Shown: in pieces, positions 17,876-26,650 of the stretch | Layout of the letters: each line of letters opens with the position of its first letter | How positions within the stretch are numbered: the stretch's first letter is position 1 | Assembly (NCBI RefSeq): GCF_003852315.1 | Contig: NZ_CP027762.1 | Span: 2,895,501-2,959,500, forward strand | DNA: 64,000 bases | Direction: 5' to 3' | Origin: Pseudomonas sp. LBUM920 | Lineage (GTDB): Bacteria > Pseudomonadota > Gammaproteobacteria > Pseudomonadales > Pseudomonadaceae | Notes under the pieces: model-generated | Told to the model about the DNA's origin: nothing | Database searches by the model: none | Seen by the model: the letters and a program-made list of their open reading frames with translations, nothing else | Made by a program: the position numbers and the translations under genes

Positions 17876-18790
17876 TCAACCCTGACGGAACACCAGCGCC
17901 TTCAAGCCACTTTGGGGGTCGATATCCGGAAATTCAGGCGGGTTTTGCAGCCGCTCAACAAAGCGCAGGCCCGGTGCTTCGCGGGTGACGCCGTCGATCA
18001 GGAAGTCTTCGCCAAACGCCGGGTCGTTCATGCACGCCAGTACGCTGCCCTGGGGCGTGAGCAAATCCGGCAGCCGGCGCAGCACGCGTTGGTAGTCCTT
18101 GGTCAGCAGGAAGCTGCCTTTCTGAAAGGAGGGCGGATCGATGATGACCAAATCATAAGGCCCGCTGTGGGTGACCTTGGCCCAGGACTTGAACAGGTCG
18201 TGGCCCAAAAAGGTGACGTTGCTCAAGTCATGACCATTCAGGCGGTGGTTGTCGCGGCCACGGCTGAGGGCGCCACGGGCCATGTCCAGGTTCACCACAT
18301 GGTCGGCGCCGCCTTCGATGGCCGCGACCGAGAACCCGCAGGTATACGCGAACAAGTTGAGTACGCGCTGGCCTTTGGCCTGCTCACGCACCCAGTTACG
18401 GCCGTAACGCATGTCGAGGAACAGCCCGCTGTTCTGTTTCTTTCCCAGGTCGATCAGGTAGCGCAGGCCGCCTTCGGTGATCGTCAGCTCATCAACAGCG
18501 TTACCCACCAGCCATTCTGTGGTGCTTTGCGGCAGGTAGCGGTGTTGCAGGGCCACGGTATAGGTGCTGAGCTGTTCCTTGAGCATCTGTTTCAACGCGT
18601 CCAGCTGTTCGGCCTCCGGCGCTTTGAACAACGCAACCAGAATCACCCCTTGCAACCAGTCCACCGTCAGTTGTTCCAGCCCCGGCCAGCAGCGGCCACG
18701 GCCGTGGAACAGTCGCCGGGTCTCGGCGGGCGGGCTGGCCAGGGCGGTGAGCAGGTGGGCGTGCAGGGTGGCAAGTGCGTCTGGGGTCAT
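17876..18790 (-). CDS. Class I SAM-dependent methyltransferase (RlmI-like)
   Basis: A 304-residue soluble methyltransferase. The SAM-binding motif is VLNLFAYTCGFSVAAIEGGA, the acidic strand VVNLDMARGAL, and the catalytic region DLVIIDPPSFQKGSF. The core resembles the 23S rRNA cytosine-5 methyltransferase RlmI/YccW and the PF10672 group, but the N-terminal PUA domain of RlmI is replaced by a different region (about 1-95). Target unknown, rRNA likely. It is divergent from mdeB across about 190 bp. Confidence 0.8.
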   Translation of the reverse strand: MTPDALATLHAHLLTALASPPAETRRLFHGRGRCWPGLEQLTVDWLQGVILVALFKAPEAEQLDALKQMLKEQLSTYTVALQHRYLPQSTTEWLVGNAVDELTITEGGLRYLIDLGKKQNSGLFLDMRYGRNWVREQAKGQRVLNLFAYTCGFSVAAIEGGADHVVNLDMARGALSRGRDNHRLNGHDLSNVTFLGHDLFKSWAKVTHSGPYDLVIIDPPSFQKGSFLLTKDYQRVLRRLPDLLTPQGSVLACMNDPAFGEDFLIDGVTREAPGLRFVERLQNPPEFPDIDPQSGLKALVFRQG

Positions 18791-18981
18791 CGGTCAGCGT
18801 CGGTCATTGAGCGGGCGGCATTTTAAACACAGTTGCGGCGTTGCGTGTGGCTTGAGCACAACGTGCTGGCAAAAAGCGGATTGGCAGTGATTCATGCTCA
18901 AAATGCCCGAATCTGCGCCTGATAACAGGCAAAAAATCCTTCAGCGCCAGCATAAACTGGAAAAAAAGCCCGGAGGTGCGC

Positions 18982-21660
18982 ATGAATGGTTTCGCCAGTG
19001 CAGTCAATCACACGGCGTTGGATCAAGTAGAGCAGGACGAGTGGCGTGACGCACTGGCTTCGCTGGTGGCCAACGCCGGTCCCGAACGGGCGCGGCAGAT
19101 CCTCGACCTGTTGGCCCGCGAAGGCAGCGCCCCGCACATCAACTGGAAACCACGTCACGGCACGCCGTACATCAACAGCATCAGCGTTGAGCAGCAGCCG
19201 GTCTTTCCCGGTGACCTCGCCACCGAAGAGCGTCTGGCTTCCCTGGTGCGCTGGAACGCGCTGGCCATGGTGGTGCGCGCCAATCAGGCGTACGGCGAGC
19301 TCGGTGGCCATATCGCCAGCTACGCCAGTGCCGCCGATTTGTTCGAAGTCGGCTTCAACCATTTTTTCCGCGCCCGCAACCCAGACTTTGGCGGCGACCT
19401 GGTGTTCTACCAGCCGCATTCCGCGCCGGGCATTTATGCGCGCGCCTTCCTGGAGGGCCGCTTGAGCGAAGACGACCTCGCGCACTACCGCCAGGAGATC
19501 GGCGGGCAACAAGCGGGCGCACGGGGTCTGTCCAGCTATCCGCACCCGTGGTTGATGCCGGACTTCTGGCAGTTCCCCACCGGTTCCATGGGGATCGGCC
19601 CGATCAGCTCGATTTTCCAGGCGCGTTTCATGCGTTACCTGCAGCATCGTGGCCTGCTCGACACCACCGACCGTCACGTCTGGGGTGTGTTCGGCGACGG
19701 CGAAATGGACGAGCCGGAAAGCATGTCGGCACTGACCCTGGCCGCCCGCGAAGGCCTGGACAACCTGACCTGGGTGGTCAACTGCAACCTGCAACGCCTC
19801 GACGGCCCAGTGCGCGGCAATGGGCGCATCATCGATGAACTGGAGGCGTTGTTTGCCGGTGCCGGCTGGAATGTGATCAAGCTGGTCTGGGGTTCAGACT
19901 GGGACGCCTTGCTCGCCAAGGACAGTGACGGCTCGCTGGTAAGCACGCTGTCGCAGACCGTCGACGGGCAATTCCAGACCTTCGCCGCCAAAGACGGCGC
20001 CTACAACCGTGAGCACTTTTTCGGGCAGAGCGAGTCACTGGCCAAGTTGGTCGAGGGCATGAGTGACGAGCAAATCGACCGCCTTAAGCGTGGCGGCCAC
20101 GACATGGTCAAGATCCACGCCGCCTACCACGCCGCGCGCCGGGTCAAGGGCCAGCCGACGGTGATCCTGGCGCAGACCAAAAAGGGCTTCGGCATGGGCG
20201 AAGCCGGGCAGGGCAGGATGACCACGCACCAACAGAAGAAGCTTGATCGGCAGGCGCTGATCGCCTTCCGCAATCGCTTCCAGTTGCCGCTGACGGACGA
20301 GCAGACCGAATCGCTGAACTTCTTCAAACCGGCCGACGACAGCCTTGAACTGCGCTACCTGCATCAACGCCGCCAGGCGCTCGGCGGTTACGTACCGAGC
20401 CGCAGTCAGGTCGCAGCGCCGGTGGCGGTGCCGCCAGTGAAGGATTACGCCGGTTTCGCCACGGCGGCTGACGGCAAGGAAATGTCCACCACCATGGCCT
20501 TCGTGCGCATGCTCACCCACCTGCTCAAGGACAAGGCCCTCGGCCCGCGCATCGTGCCGATTGTGGCCGATGAGGCGCGCACCTTTGGCATGGCCAACCT
20601 GTTCAAGCAGATCGGCATCTATTCCAGCGTTGGCCAGCGCTACGAGCCCGAAGACATCGGCTCGATCCTCAGCTACCGCGAGGCCACCGACGGGCAGATC
20701 CTCGAGGAAGGCATCAGCGAAGCCAGTGCCATCAGCTCGTGGGTGGCAGCGGCCACCAGCTACTCGGTGCACGGCCTGCGCATGTTGCCGTTCTACATCT
20801 ATTACTCGATGTTCGGCTTCCAGCGCGTCGGCGACCTGATCTGGGCCGCCGCCGACCAGCGCGCCCGCGGCTTCCTGCTTGGCGCCACGGCCGGGCGCAC
20901 CACCCTGGGCGGCGAAGGGTTGCAGCACCAGGACGGCAGCAGCCACCTCAGCGCCGCCACCGTGCCTAATTGCCACGCCTACGACCCGGCGTTTGCCGGC
21001 GAGTTTGCGGTGATCCTCGACCACGGCATGCGCCAGATGCTGGAACACGATGTGGACGCGTTCTACTACGTAACGCTGATGAACGAAAACTACCCGCAGC
21101 CAAGCCTGCCGCAGGGCGTGGAGTCAGCGATTATCAAAGGCATGTACCGCTTGCAAGGTGCGCCAGATGCCCAAGTGCGCTTGCTGGGTTCGGGCACGCT
21201 GCTGCGCGAGGCCCAGGCCGCCGCGCAGTTACTGGCCGAGGATTGGCAAGTGGCGAGCGAGGTGTTCAGCGTCACCAGTTACAGTGAGCTGGCGCGGGAT
21301 GCGCGGGAAGTGGAGCGGTGGAATCGCTTGCATCCCCAGCACGCCAAGCGCGTCAGCCATGTGAGTGACTGCTTGCCCAACGGCGCGCCGGTGATTGCGG
21401 TGTCCGACTATGTGCGGGCGGTGCCGCAGATGATCACTTCTTACCTGAGCTGCAGCTACACCGTGCTCGGCACCGACGGTTTTGGTCGCAGTGATACACG
21501 GGCAGCGTTGCGTGATTTCTTTGAAGTGGATCGCCATCACCTGGTGCTGGCAGCGCTGACGGCGTTGGCGGAGCAGGGGAGTGTGGCGCGGGAGGTGTGT
21601 CAGCAGGCGATTGAGCGCTATGGCTTGCAGACGGAACGCCAAGCGTCCTGGGTTTGCTGA
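18982..21660 (+). CDS. mdeB: Homodimeric 2-oxoacid dehydrogenase E1 component, MdeB-like
   Basis: An 892-residue thiamine-diphosphate enzyme of the AceE type. It decarboxylates a 2-oxoacid and passes the acyl group to a lipoyl E2. The ThDP/Mg motif is VFGDGEMDEPESMSALTLAA followed by NCNLQRLDGPVRGNGRI. Other AceE-like pieces are EGLQHQDGSSH and YYSMFGFQRVGDL. Its divergence from housekeeping AceE and its overall form fit MdeB of P. putida, the 2-oxobutyrate E1 of methionine breakdown. mdeA (methionine gamma-lyase) and mdeR are not adjacent, so the substrate is inferred. The ATG at 18982 follows GGAGG. Confidence 0.8.
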   Translation: MNGFASAVNHTALDQVEQDEWRDALASLVANAGPERARQILDLLAREGSAPHINWKPRHGTPYINSISVEQQPVFPGDLATEERLASLVRWNALAMVVRANQAYGELGGHIASYASAADLFEVGFNHFFRARNPDFGGDLVFYQPHSAPGIYARAFLEGRLSEDDLAHYRQEIGGQQAGARGLSSYPHPWLMPDFWQFPTGSMGIGPISSIFQARFMRYLQHRGLLDTTDRHVWGVFGDGEMDEPESMSALTLAAREGLDNLTWVVNCNLQRLDGPVRGNGRIIDELEALFAGAGWNVIKLVWGSDWDALLAKDSDGSLVSTLSQTVDGQFQTFAAKDGAYNREHFFGQSESLAKLVEGMSDEQIDRLKRGGHDMVKIHAAYHAARRVKGQPTVILAQTKKGFGMGEAGQGRMTTHQQKKLDRQALIAFRNRFQLPLTDEQTESLNFFKPADDSLELRYLHQRRQALGGYVPSRSQVAAPVAVPPVKDYAGFATAADGKEMSTTMAFVRMLTHLLKDKALGPRIVPIVADEARTFGMANLFKQIGIYSSVGQRYEPEDIGSILSYREATDGQILEEGISEASAISSWVAAATSYSVHGLRMLPFYIYYSMFGFQRVGDLIWAAADQRARGFLLGATAGRTTLGGEGLQHQDGSSHLSAATVPNCHAYDPAFAGEFAVILDHGMRQMLEHDVDAFYYVTLMNENYPQPSLPQGVESAIIKGMYRLQGAPDAQVRLLGSGTLLREAQAAAQLLAEDWQVASEVFSVTSYSELARDAREVERWNRLHPQHAKRVSHVSDCLPNGAPVIAVSDYVRAVPQMITSYLSCSYTVLGTDGFGRSDTRAALRDFFEVDRHHLVLAALTALAEQGSVAREVCQQAIERYGLQTERQASWVC

Positions 21661-21677
21661 CTGGCGAAAATCCAAAT

Positions 21678-21765
21678 GTGGGAGTGGGCTTGCTCGCGAA
21701 GGCGGTGAATCAGTCAGCAGATTTATTAACTGACAGACTGCATTCGCGAGCAAGCCCGCTCCCAC
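21678..21765. repeat. REP doublet
   Basis: Two facing REP units (GTGGGAGTGGGCTTGCTCG and its inverted mate) lie just after mdeB and may form its 3' end hairpin. Confidence 0.9.
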
Positions 21766-21785
21766 ACTTTAGGGTTGCGGTGGTG

Positions 21786-22274
21786 TTAGCGCGTGGCAAT
21801 CAGGGCTGGCCCAAATGCCTCCTTCAAAAAAACCGGCGCGATGTAGCGCTCGTAGTGCGCCTCGGACAACAGGAAAAATTCCCGATCAATCGCATCACGC
21901 AAATCCGCAAGGTTGCGCTCACGAAACTCCGGCAACAATGCCAAGCCATACGCATCCAGCTTGGAAATCACCCGCGCGCCCCGCGCAATCAACTGGTACG
22001 CCCAGCAATACGGCGACTGGTGCGGCATAAAGCGAATCTTGCGGTCTTCCAACTGCTGGCGCAGGCGTTGTGAGTCGAACACTTCCAGCTTGCTGGCCAT
22101 CACCTGCACCAGCAACTGCTCCAGGCGCAGCCACACCGCCTGCTTCTCCTCGGCGTTGTAGCCATTCCACTGAATCACCTCATGGTGATAACGCTTGCAG
22201 CCCCGGCAGACCAGGTCACCGTAAACGGTAGAGCACAGGCCGACGCAGGGGGTCTTGATGGTGTGATTGGGCAT
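21786..22274 (-). CDS. DUF1289 domain-containing protein
   Basis: A 162-residue protein. The N-terminus holds the DUF1289 cysteine pattern TPCVGLCSTVYGDLVCRGCK, probably a small metal site. A roughly 110-residue C-terminal extension (from about residue 50) is longer than in minimal DUF1289 proteins and contains FMPHQSPYCWAYQLIARG. Function unknown. I prefer the ATG at 22274, just before the cysteine module; a GTG at 22304 is also possible. REP doublets flank the gene on both sides. Confidence 0.75.
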   Translation of the reverse strand: MPNHTIKTPCVGLCSTVYGDLVCRGCKRYHHEVIQWNGYNAEEKQAVWLRLEQLLVQVMASKLEVFDSQRLRQQLEDRKIRFMPHQSPYCWAYQLIARGARVISKLDAYGLALLPEFRERNLADLRDAIDREFFLLSEAHYERYIAPVFLKEAFGPALIATR

Positions 22275-22316
22275 AAAGGGCAATTTGCAAAGTCTATAGA
22301 GCACCGCAGACCCAAT

Positions 22317-22404
22317 GTGGGAGCGGGCTTGCTCGCGAATGCGGTGAGTCAGTCACCGGATGCATCGACTGACACGCTGTATTCGTGAGCAAACCCGCTC
22401 CCAC
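22317..22404. repeat. REP doublet
   Basis: Facing REP units separate the DUF1289 gene from the end of nrdB. The right arm has a GTGAGCAAACCC variant. Confidence 0.9.
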
Positions 22405-22426
22405 ACGTTTAGATCTGTGTTGTTGA

Positions 22427-23677
22427 TCAGTCCCAGCTCAACGCGCCGCCGGTCTGATACTCGATCACGCGGGTTTCGAAGAAGTTCTTCTCTTTCTTCA
22501 AGTCCATGATCTCGCTCATCCACGGGAACGGGTTGGTGGTGCCCGGATACTCTTCCTTCAAGCCGATCTGCGACAGACGACGGTTCGCGATGAACTTGAG
22601 GTAGTCCTCCATCATCGCCGCGTTCATGCCCAACACGCCGCGCGGCATGGTGTCACGCGCATATTCAATCTCCAGCTGAGTCCCTTGCAGGATCATCTGG
22701 GTCGCTTCTTCTTTCATCTCGGCATCCCACAAGTGTGGGTTTTCGATTTTGATCTGGTTGATCACGTCGATACCGAAGTTCAGGTGCATCGACTCGTCGC
22801 GCAGGATGTACTGGAACTGCTCGGCGACGCCGGTCATTTTGTTGCGACGGCCCATGGACAGGATCTGGGTGAAGCCGCAGTAGAAGAAGATGCCTTCCAG
22901 GACGCAGTAGTAGGCGACCAGGTTGCGCAGCAATTCTTTGTCGGTTTCGACGGTGCCGGTTTCGAACTTCGGATCGGAGATCGAGCGGGTGTACTTCAGG
23001 CCCCAGGCGGCTTTTTTAGCGACCGATGGAATCTCGTGGTACATGTTGAAGATCTCGCCTTCATCCATGGCCAGCGATTCGATGCAGTACTGGTAGGCGT
23101 GGGTGTGGATCGCTTCTTCGAAGGCCTGGCGCAGGATGTACTGGCGGCACTCCGGGTTGGTGATCAGGCGGTACACGGCCAGCACCAGGTTGTTGGCAAC
23201 CAGGGAGTCGGCGGTGGAGAAGAAGCCGAGGTTGCGCATGACGATGCGACGCTCGTCGTCGGTCAGGCCTTCGGGGTTTTTCCACAGGGCGATGTCGGCG
23301 GTCATGTTGACCTCTTGCGGCATCCAGTGGTTGGCGCAGCCGTCGAGGTATTTCTGCCAGGCCCAGTCGTACTTGAAGGGCACGAGTTGGTTGAGGTCGG
23401 CGCGGCAGTTGATCATGCGCTTTTCGTCAACGGCGACGCGGGCGGCGGAACCTTCCAGCTCGGCGAGGCCTTCGGCGACGTCGAGTTTGTCCAGGGCGGC
23501 CTTGGCGCGCACGATGGCGGCGGAGTCGTTGGCAGTCACGTTGCGCGCTTCCAGTGCGGCCGCGGCGCCGGCACCGTCAAGGCGGTCCATGTTGGCTTCG
23601 CTGGCATGCCCGGCGTTGGCGCCCTTGATCACCGCTGCACCGGTGTCTTCGTTATCGACTTCATCCCAACTCAGCAT
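22427..23677 (-). CDS. nrdB: Class Ia ribonucleotide reductase beta subunit (NrdB)
   Basis: A 416-residue R2 protein carrying the diiron-tyrosyl radical cofactor for deoxyribonucleotide synthesis with NrdA. Iron-ligand regions are visible in RQAFEEAIHTHAYQYCIESL and in FQYILRDESMHLNFG. The C-terminal tail that docks on NrdA is FFETRVIEYQTGGALSWD. The ATG at 23677 follows AAGGAG. Two 16-bp NrdR boxes lie 120-167 bp upstream. nrdA, often next door in pseudomonads, is not here: a divergent acetyltransferase gene occupies the upstream position. Confidence 0.96.
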   Translation of the reverse strand: MLSWDEVDNEDTGAAVIKGANAGHASEANMDRLDGAGAAAALEARNVTANDSAAIVRAKAALDKLDVAEGLAELEGSAARVAVDEKRMINCRADLNQLVPFKYDWAWQKYLDGCANHWMPQEVNMTADIALWKNPEGLTDDERRIVMRNLGFFSTADSLVANNLVLAVYRLITNPECRQYILRQAFEEAIHTHAYQYCIESLAMDEGEIFNMYHEIPSVAKKAAWGLKYTRSISDPKFETGTVETDKELLRNLVAYYCVLEGIFFYCGFTQILSMGRRNKMTGVAEQFQYILRDESMHLNFGIDVINQIKIENPHLWDAEMKEEATQMILQGTQLEIEYARDTMPRGVLGMNAAMMEDYLKFIANRRLSQIGLKEEYPGTTNPFPWMSEIMDLKKEKNFFETRVIEYQTGGALSWD

Positions 23678-23796
23678 TGAAATACTCCTTCCTGGTCTGT
23701 TCTGACGGTGTGTGAACCCGTCCAAAAATATGCGGTTTGCAGGCTACTCGGCATTGAAATACTGCGCGTAGTGTGGTCGGTAAATACCGATGCTGC

Positions 23797-23844
23797 ACAC
23801 TATGTAGTGGTCTGGTTTGTTTGTGGGCACACTATATGGTGTGT
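23797..23844. promoter_or_regulatory. Pair of NrdR boxes upstream of nrdB
   Basis: ACACTATGTAGTGGTC (23797-23812) and ACACTATATGGTGTGT (23829-23844) match the known NrdR box pattern acaCwAtATaTwGtgt. Their centres are 32 bp apart, three helical turns, the usual spacing for this repressor pair. They should repress nrdB when the nucleotide pool is full, and may also affect the divergent gene. Confidence 0.85.
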
Positions 23845-23948
23845 AACAAAGTAGGTCAACGCACAAGATGTGCGGTAATGGGTCGCTGCCCGGCGCTGGT
23901 TCAGCTATAAAGCCAGGGTTCACTGGCCACATAGGGATACTCAAGGGA

Positions 23949-24425
23949 ATGAAAAAGATTCTGCTGCGCGCGGCCACCCAGCAGGACGCCGAAAGCATCT
24001 TCGCGGTGCATCAAAACTCGGTCGAAAACCTGTGCAATGCCGACTACGGCCCTGAGCAGATTGCAATGTGGCTCGATGGCCGCTCGCCTGAGACGTACCG
24101 CGCGGCCATCGCCGCGGGCACGCTGTGGCTGGCGTACACCGATACCCTGCAAGGTTTCGTCGAAATTGACGGCCATGAAATCAGCAAATTGTTTGTGCGC
24201 GGTGATGCGGCCGGACAGGGCATTGGTGCGCGTTTACTGAGTGAAGCCTTGCAGCACATCCAACACGCGGGCCATGCCAAGGCCTACCTGGAAGCGACCC
24301 TGACCGCCGAAAGATTCTATGCCGCCTTCGGGTTTCGCAAAATCGGCGAGGGCAGGTTCAGCCGTGGCAACAGTCCGGTTTCCATTGAGATCATCAAGAT
24401 GGAGCGGGCTTTTCAGGAAACGTAA
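23949..24425 (+). CDS. GNAT-family N-acetyltransferase
   Basis: A 158-residue acetyltransferase. The acetyl-CoA motif is LFVRGDAAGQGIGARLLSEA and the C-terminal strand pair is ATLTAERFYAAFGFRKIGEG. The N-terminus ILLRAATQQDAESIFAVHQN is typical of the family. The ATG at 23949 follows AAGGGA closely; longer in-frame forms would run through promoter-like sequence. It shares the NrdR-box region with nrdB. Substrate unknown. Confidence 0.82.
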   Translation: MKKILLRAATQQDAESIFAVHQNSVENLCNADYGPEQIAMWLDGRSPETYRAAIAAGTLWLAYTDTLQGFVEIDGHEISKLFVRGDAAGQGIGARLLSEALQHIQHAGHAKAYLEATLTAERFYAAFGFRKIGEGRFSRGNSPVSIEIIKMERAFQET

Positions 24426-24481
24426 TGCGCCGCCGACTCAAGCCACCTTCCGCGTTGAGCCAGCGGTGCTTGAACGGAGGG

Positions 24482-25585
24482 CTACCAGCCGCGCAAGCGC
24501 TCCCATACCTGCACATCAGCGTCATGCAAAACGGCGATGTAGCTACCAAACTGCGCGCCCGTCGCGCACGCATGGTTGGGCAAAATGCGCAGGCGCGTGC
24601 CGAGTGGGAAGTGCGTGACCACATCCACATGGCTATGCTCAAACCGCGCCACACCGTGTTCCTGATTGGCGCTGCTGAGCAGCAACCCGTCGATGGGCTC
24701 ACCGTATTCATCACACACCTGGCCATACCCGAAATCACGTTTCTGCGACTGAGTGCCACGATCCCGACTCATGGCCATCCAGCCCGCATCGGTGATGACC
24801 CAGCCTTTTTCCGCTTGATGGCCAATCACCGTTGTCAGCACGCTCAAGGCCAGTTCATCGGCACGGCACACGCCGATGTTGTGCATCACCAGGTCGAAGA
24901 ACGCATACACGCCAGCGCGCAGTTCGGTGACGCCGTGCAGGCTCAGCGCCGACAACGCGGTGGGCGTGGAGCCGACGCTGACCTGTTCGCATGACAAGCC
25001 CGCCGCACGAATGCGCTCGGCCGCCTCGACGCAACGTGCGCGTTCCTGTTCCGCTATCGCTTGCAAGGCTTCAGGCGTATCCAGGCCGTAGCTTTCTCCG
25101 GCATGGGTCAGCACGCCGGCGAGGCTGGCGCCCAGCAGCTGGGCGATCACCAGCAATTCAGGCGACTGCGGCTTGACCCCGCAGCGATGGCCGTCGCAAT
25201 CGATCTCGATCATCACCGCAAAGGTCTCGCCGTGCTGCCGGCCAAAATCGACGATGGCCTGGGCACCGGCGGGGCTGTCGGTGATCAGCGTCAGCGCGCA
25301 ACCCTGGCGCCGCAACGCCAAGGCCTGGGGCAGCTTATGGGGCGCCATGGCGACTGCGTAGAGAATGTCGTGGATGCCCCGCTCGAAAAAGTACTCGGCT
25401 TCCTTGAGCGTCGAGACGGTGATGCCGCGCGCACCCGCAGCGATCTGTGCGGCCACCACTTCGGCGCATTTATGGGTTTTGACATGCGGGCGCAAGTGCA
25501 CGCCCAGGCTGTCAGCGCGCAGTTGCATGCGCTGGATATTGCGCTGCATCTTCAGCGTGTCAATCAATGCGGCAGGCGTGTCCAT
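24482..25585 (-). CDS. DSD1-family PLP enzyme (D-threonine aldolase / D-serine dehydratase-like)
   Basis: A 367-residue enzyme with an alanine-racemase-type PLP barrel and a DSD1 C-terminal domain. The N-terminal MDTPAALIDTLKMQRNI and RPHVKTHKCAEVVAAQI carry the PLP lysine (HVKTHK). The C-terminal zinc-site pattern is seen as SSANQEHGVARF and LPNHACATG. Family members cleave D-3-hydroxyamino acids (D-threonine aldolase) or deaminate D-serine. GGAG precedes the ATG at 25585. A DauR-type regulator diverges from it, and ridA and a dehydratase follow, which supports hydroxyamino-acid catabolism. Confidence 0.85.
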   Translation of the reverse strand: MDTPAALIDTLKMQRNIQRMQLRADSLGVHLRPHVKTHKCAEVVAAQIAAGARGITVSTLKEAEYFFERGIHDILYAVAMAPHKLPQALALRRQGCALTLITDSPAGAQAIVDFGRQHGETFAVMIEIDCDGHRCGVKPQSPELLVIAQLLGASLAGVLTHAGESYGLDTPEALQAIAEQERARCVEAAERIRAAGLSCEQVSVGSTPTALSALSLHGVTELRAGVYAFFDLVMHNIGVCRADELALSVLTTVIGHQAEKGWVITDAGWMAMSRDRGTQSQKRDFGYGQVCDEYGEPIDGLLLSSANQEHGVARFEHSHVDVVTHFPLGTRLRILPNHACATGAQFGSYIAVLHDADVQVWERLRGW

Positions 25586-25643
25586 GGTTGAAACTCCACA
25601 ATGAAGGACAGCGGCCAAATTGACGCCCTGTCCAGGACTGGAT

Positions 25644-26282
25644 ATGTTGTCTTGCATGAAAAAGACCTCTCCCGAACAAACCACCCTGATCAGCCAGCTC
25701 GAACAGATCGCCGAAGGCCTGAGCAAAACCTTCAGCCCGTTCTGCGAAGTGGTGCTGCACGACTTGCGCGACCCGCAGCACGCGATCCTGGCGATCCATA
25801 ACAACCTTTCCGGACGCCAACCCGGTGACCCGGCCACCGAACTGGGACTGGCGCGGATTGCCGACCCGGACTACCCGCAGGTCATCGCCAACTACCAGAA
25901 CCAGTTCGCCGATGGGCGTCAGGTCAAGAGCACGTCGATCGGCATCAAGGACGCCAGCGGCAAGTACGTCGCGGCCTTGTGCATGAACGTCGATCTCTCG
26001 TTGTTCCGGGGCTTGCAGGGCATGCTGGAGCAGTTTGGTTCAGTCAGTGGCGACAAGCCCAATGAGTCCCTCGACCCGTCCGGCGCCGATGTGATTCGTG
26101 CGCGTATCGACCAGTTCGCCGCACGCCTGGCTACCACGCCGCGGGCACTCAAGGCGGCGGATCGGCGGCTGCTTTTGCAAGAACTCAAAGACTCCGGCTG
26201 CATGGACGTTCGTCGGGCCATGGAAACCGTCGCCTCGCACCTGGGCGTGTCGCGCGCGGCGGTCTACACCTACGCCAAGTAA
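25644..26282 (+). CDS. YheO/DauR-type PAS and HTH transcriptional regulator
   Basis: A 212-residue regulator with an N-terminal YheO-like PAS domain (about 20-130, with SPFCEVVLHDL and VKSTSIGIKDASGKYVAALC) and a C-terminal HTH_22 domain (RAMETVASHLGVSRAAVYTY). DauR of P. aeruginosa, a D-arginine operon repressor, is the best-known relative. The ATG at 25644 has AGGA six bases upstream; an ATG four codons later lacks one. It is divergent from the DSD1-like gene, and its end overlaps convergent ridA by 13 bp. Confidence 0.85.
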   Translation: MLSCMKKTSPEQTTLISQLEQIAEGLSKTFSPFCEVVLHDLRDPQHAILAIHNNLSGRQPGDPATELGLARIADPDYPQVIANYQNQFADGRQVKSTSIGIKDASGKYVAALCMNVDLSLFRGLQGMLEQFGSVSGDKPNESLDPSGADVIRARIDQFAARLATTPRALKAADRRLLLQELKDSGCMDVRRAMETVASHLGVSRAAVYTYAK

Positions 26283-26650
26283 CGCGCCAGCGCTTCAATC
26301 TCTACCAGGTACCCGTGATGCAACTCGGGCACCGGCACCACCGCGCGGGCAGGGCGGTGCTCGCCCAGCGCGGCGGCGTAAAGGCGGTCGAATTCCGGCC
26401 AGTGGTTGACCCCGGCCACGTACACCGTGACCTTGACCAGGTCCTGGGGCGAACCACCGGCGGCTTTCAAGATCGCCAACACATTGTCCAGCGCCACCTG
26501 CGCCTGTTCGGTAAACGACGCCTCAAGGTTGTGGCGACCCTGCGCGCTGACCGGCAATTGCCCGGAGATATACAGCGTGTCGCCATGGCGCACGGCCTGC
26601 GAATAATGCCCGGCAGGCGGCGCGGCAGTCGCGGTGTTGATGATGTTCAT
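26270..26650 (-). CDS. RidA-family enamine/imine deaminase
   Basis: A 126-residue Rid protein. It hydrolyses reactive 2-aminoacrylate or related enamines released by PLP dehydratases. Conserved pieces are HYSQAVRHGDTLYISGQLP, DLVKVTVYVAG and the C-terminal RPARAVVPVPELHHGYLVEI, which contains the carboxylate-binding Arg. It overlaps the upstream dehydratase gene by four bases, so the detoxifying partner is translated with the enzyme that makes its substrate. Confidence 0.9.
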   Translation of the reverse strand: MNIINTATAAPPAGHYSQAVRHGDTLYISGQLPVSAQGRHNLEASFTEQAQVALDNVLAILKAAGGSPQDLVKVTVYVAGVNHWPEFDRLYAAALGEHRPARAVVPVPELHHGYLVEIEALARYLA

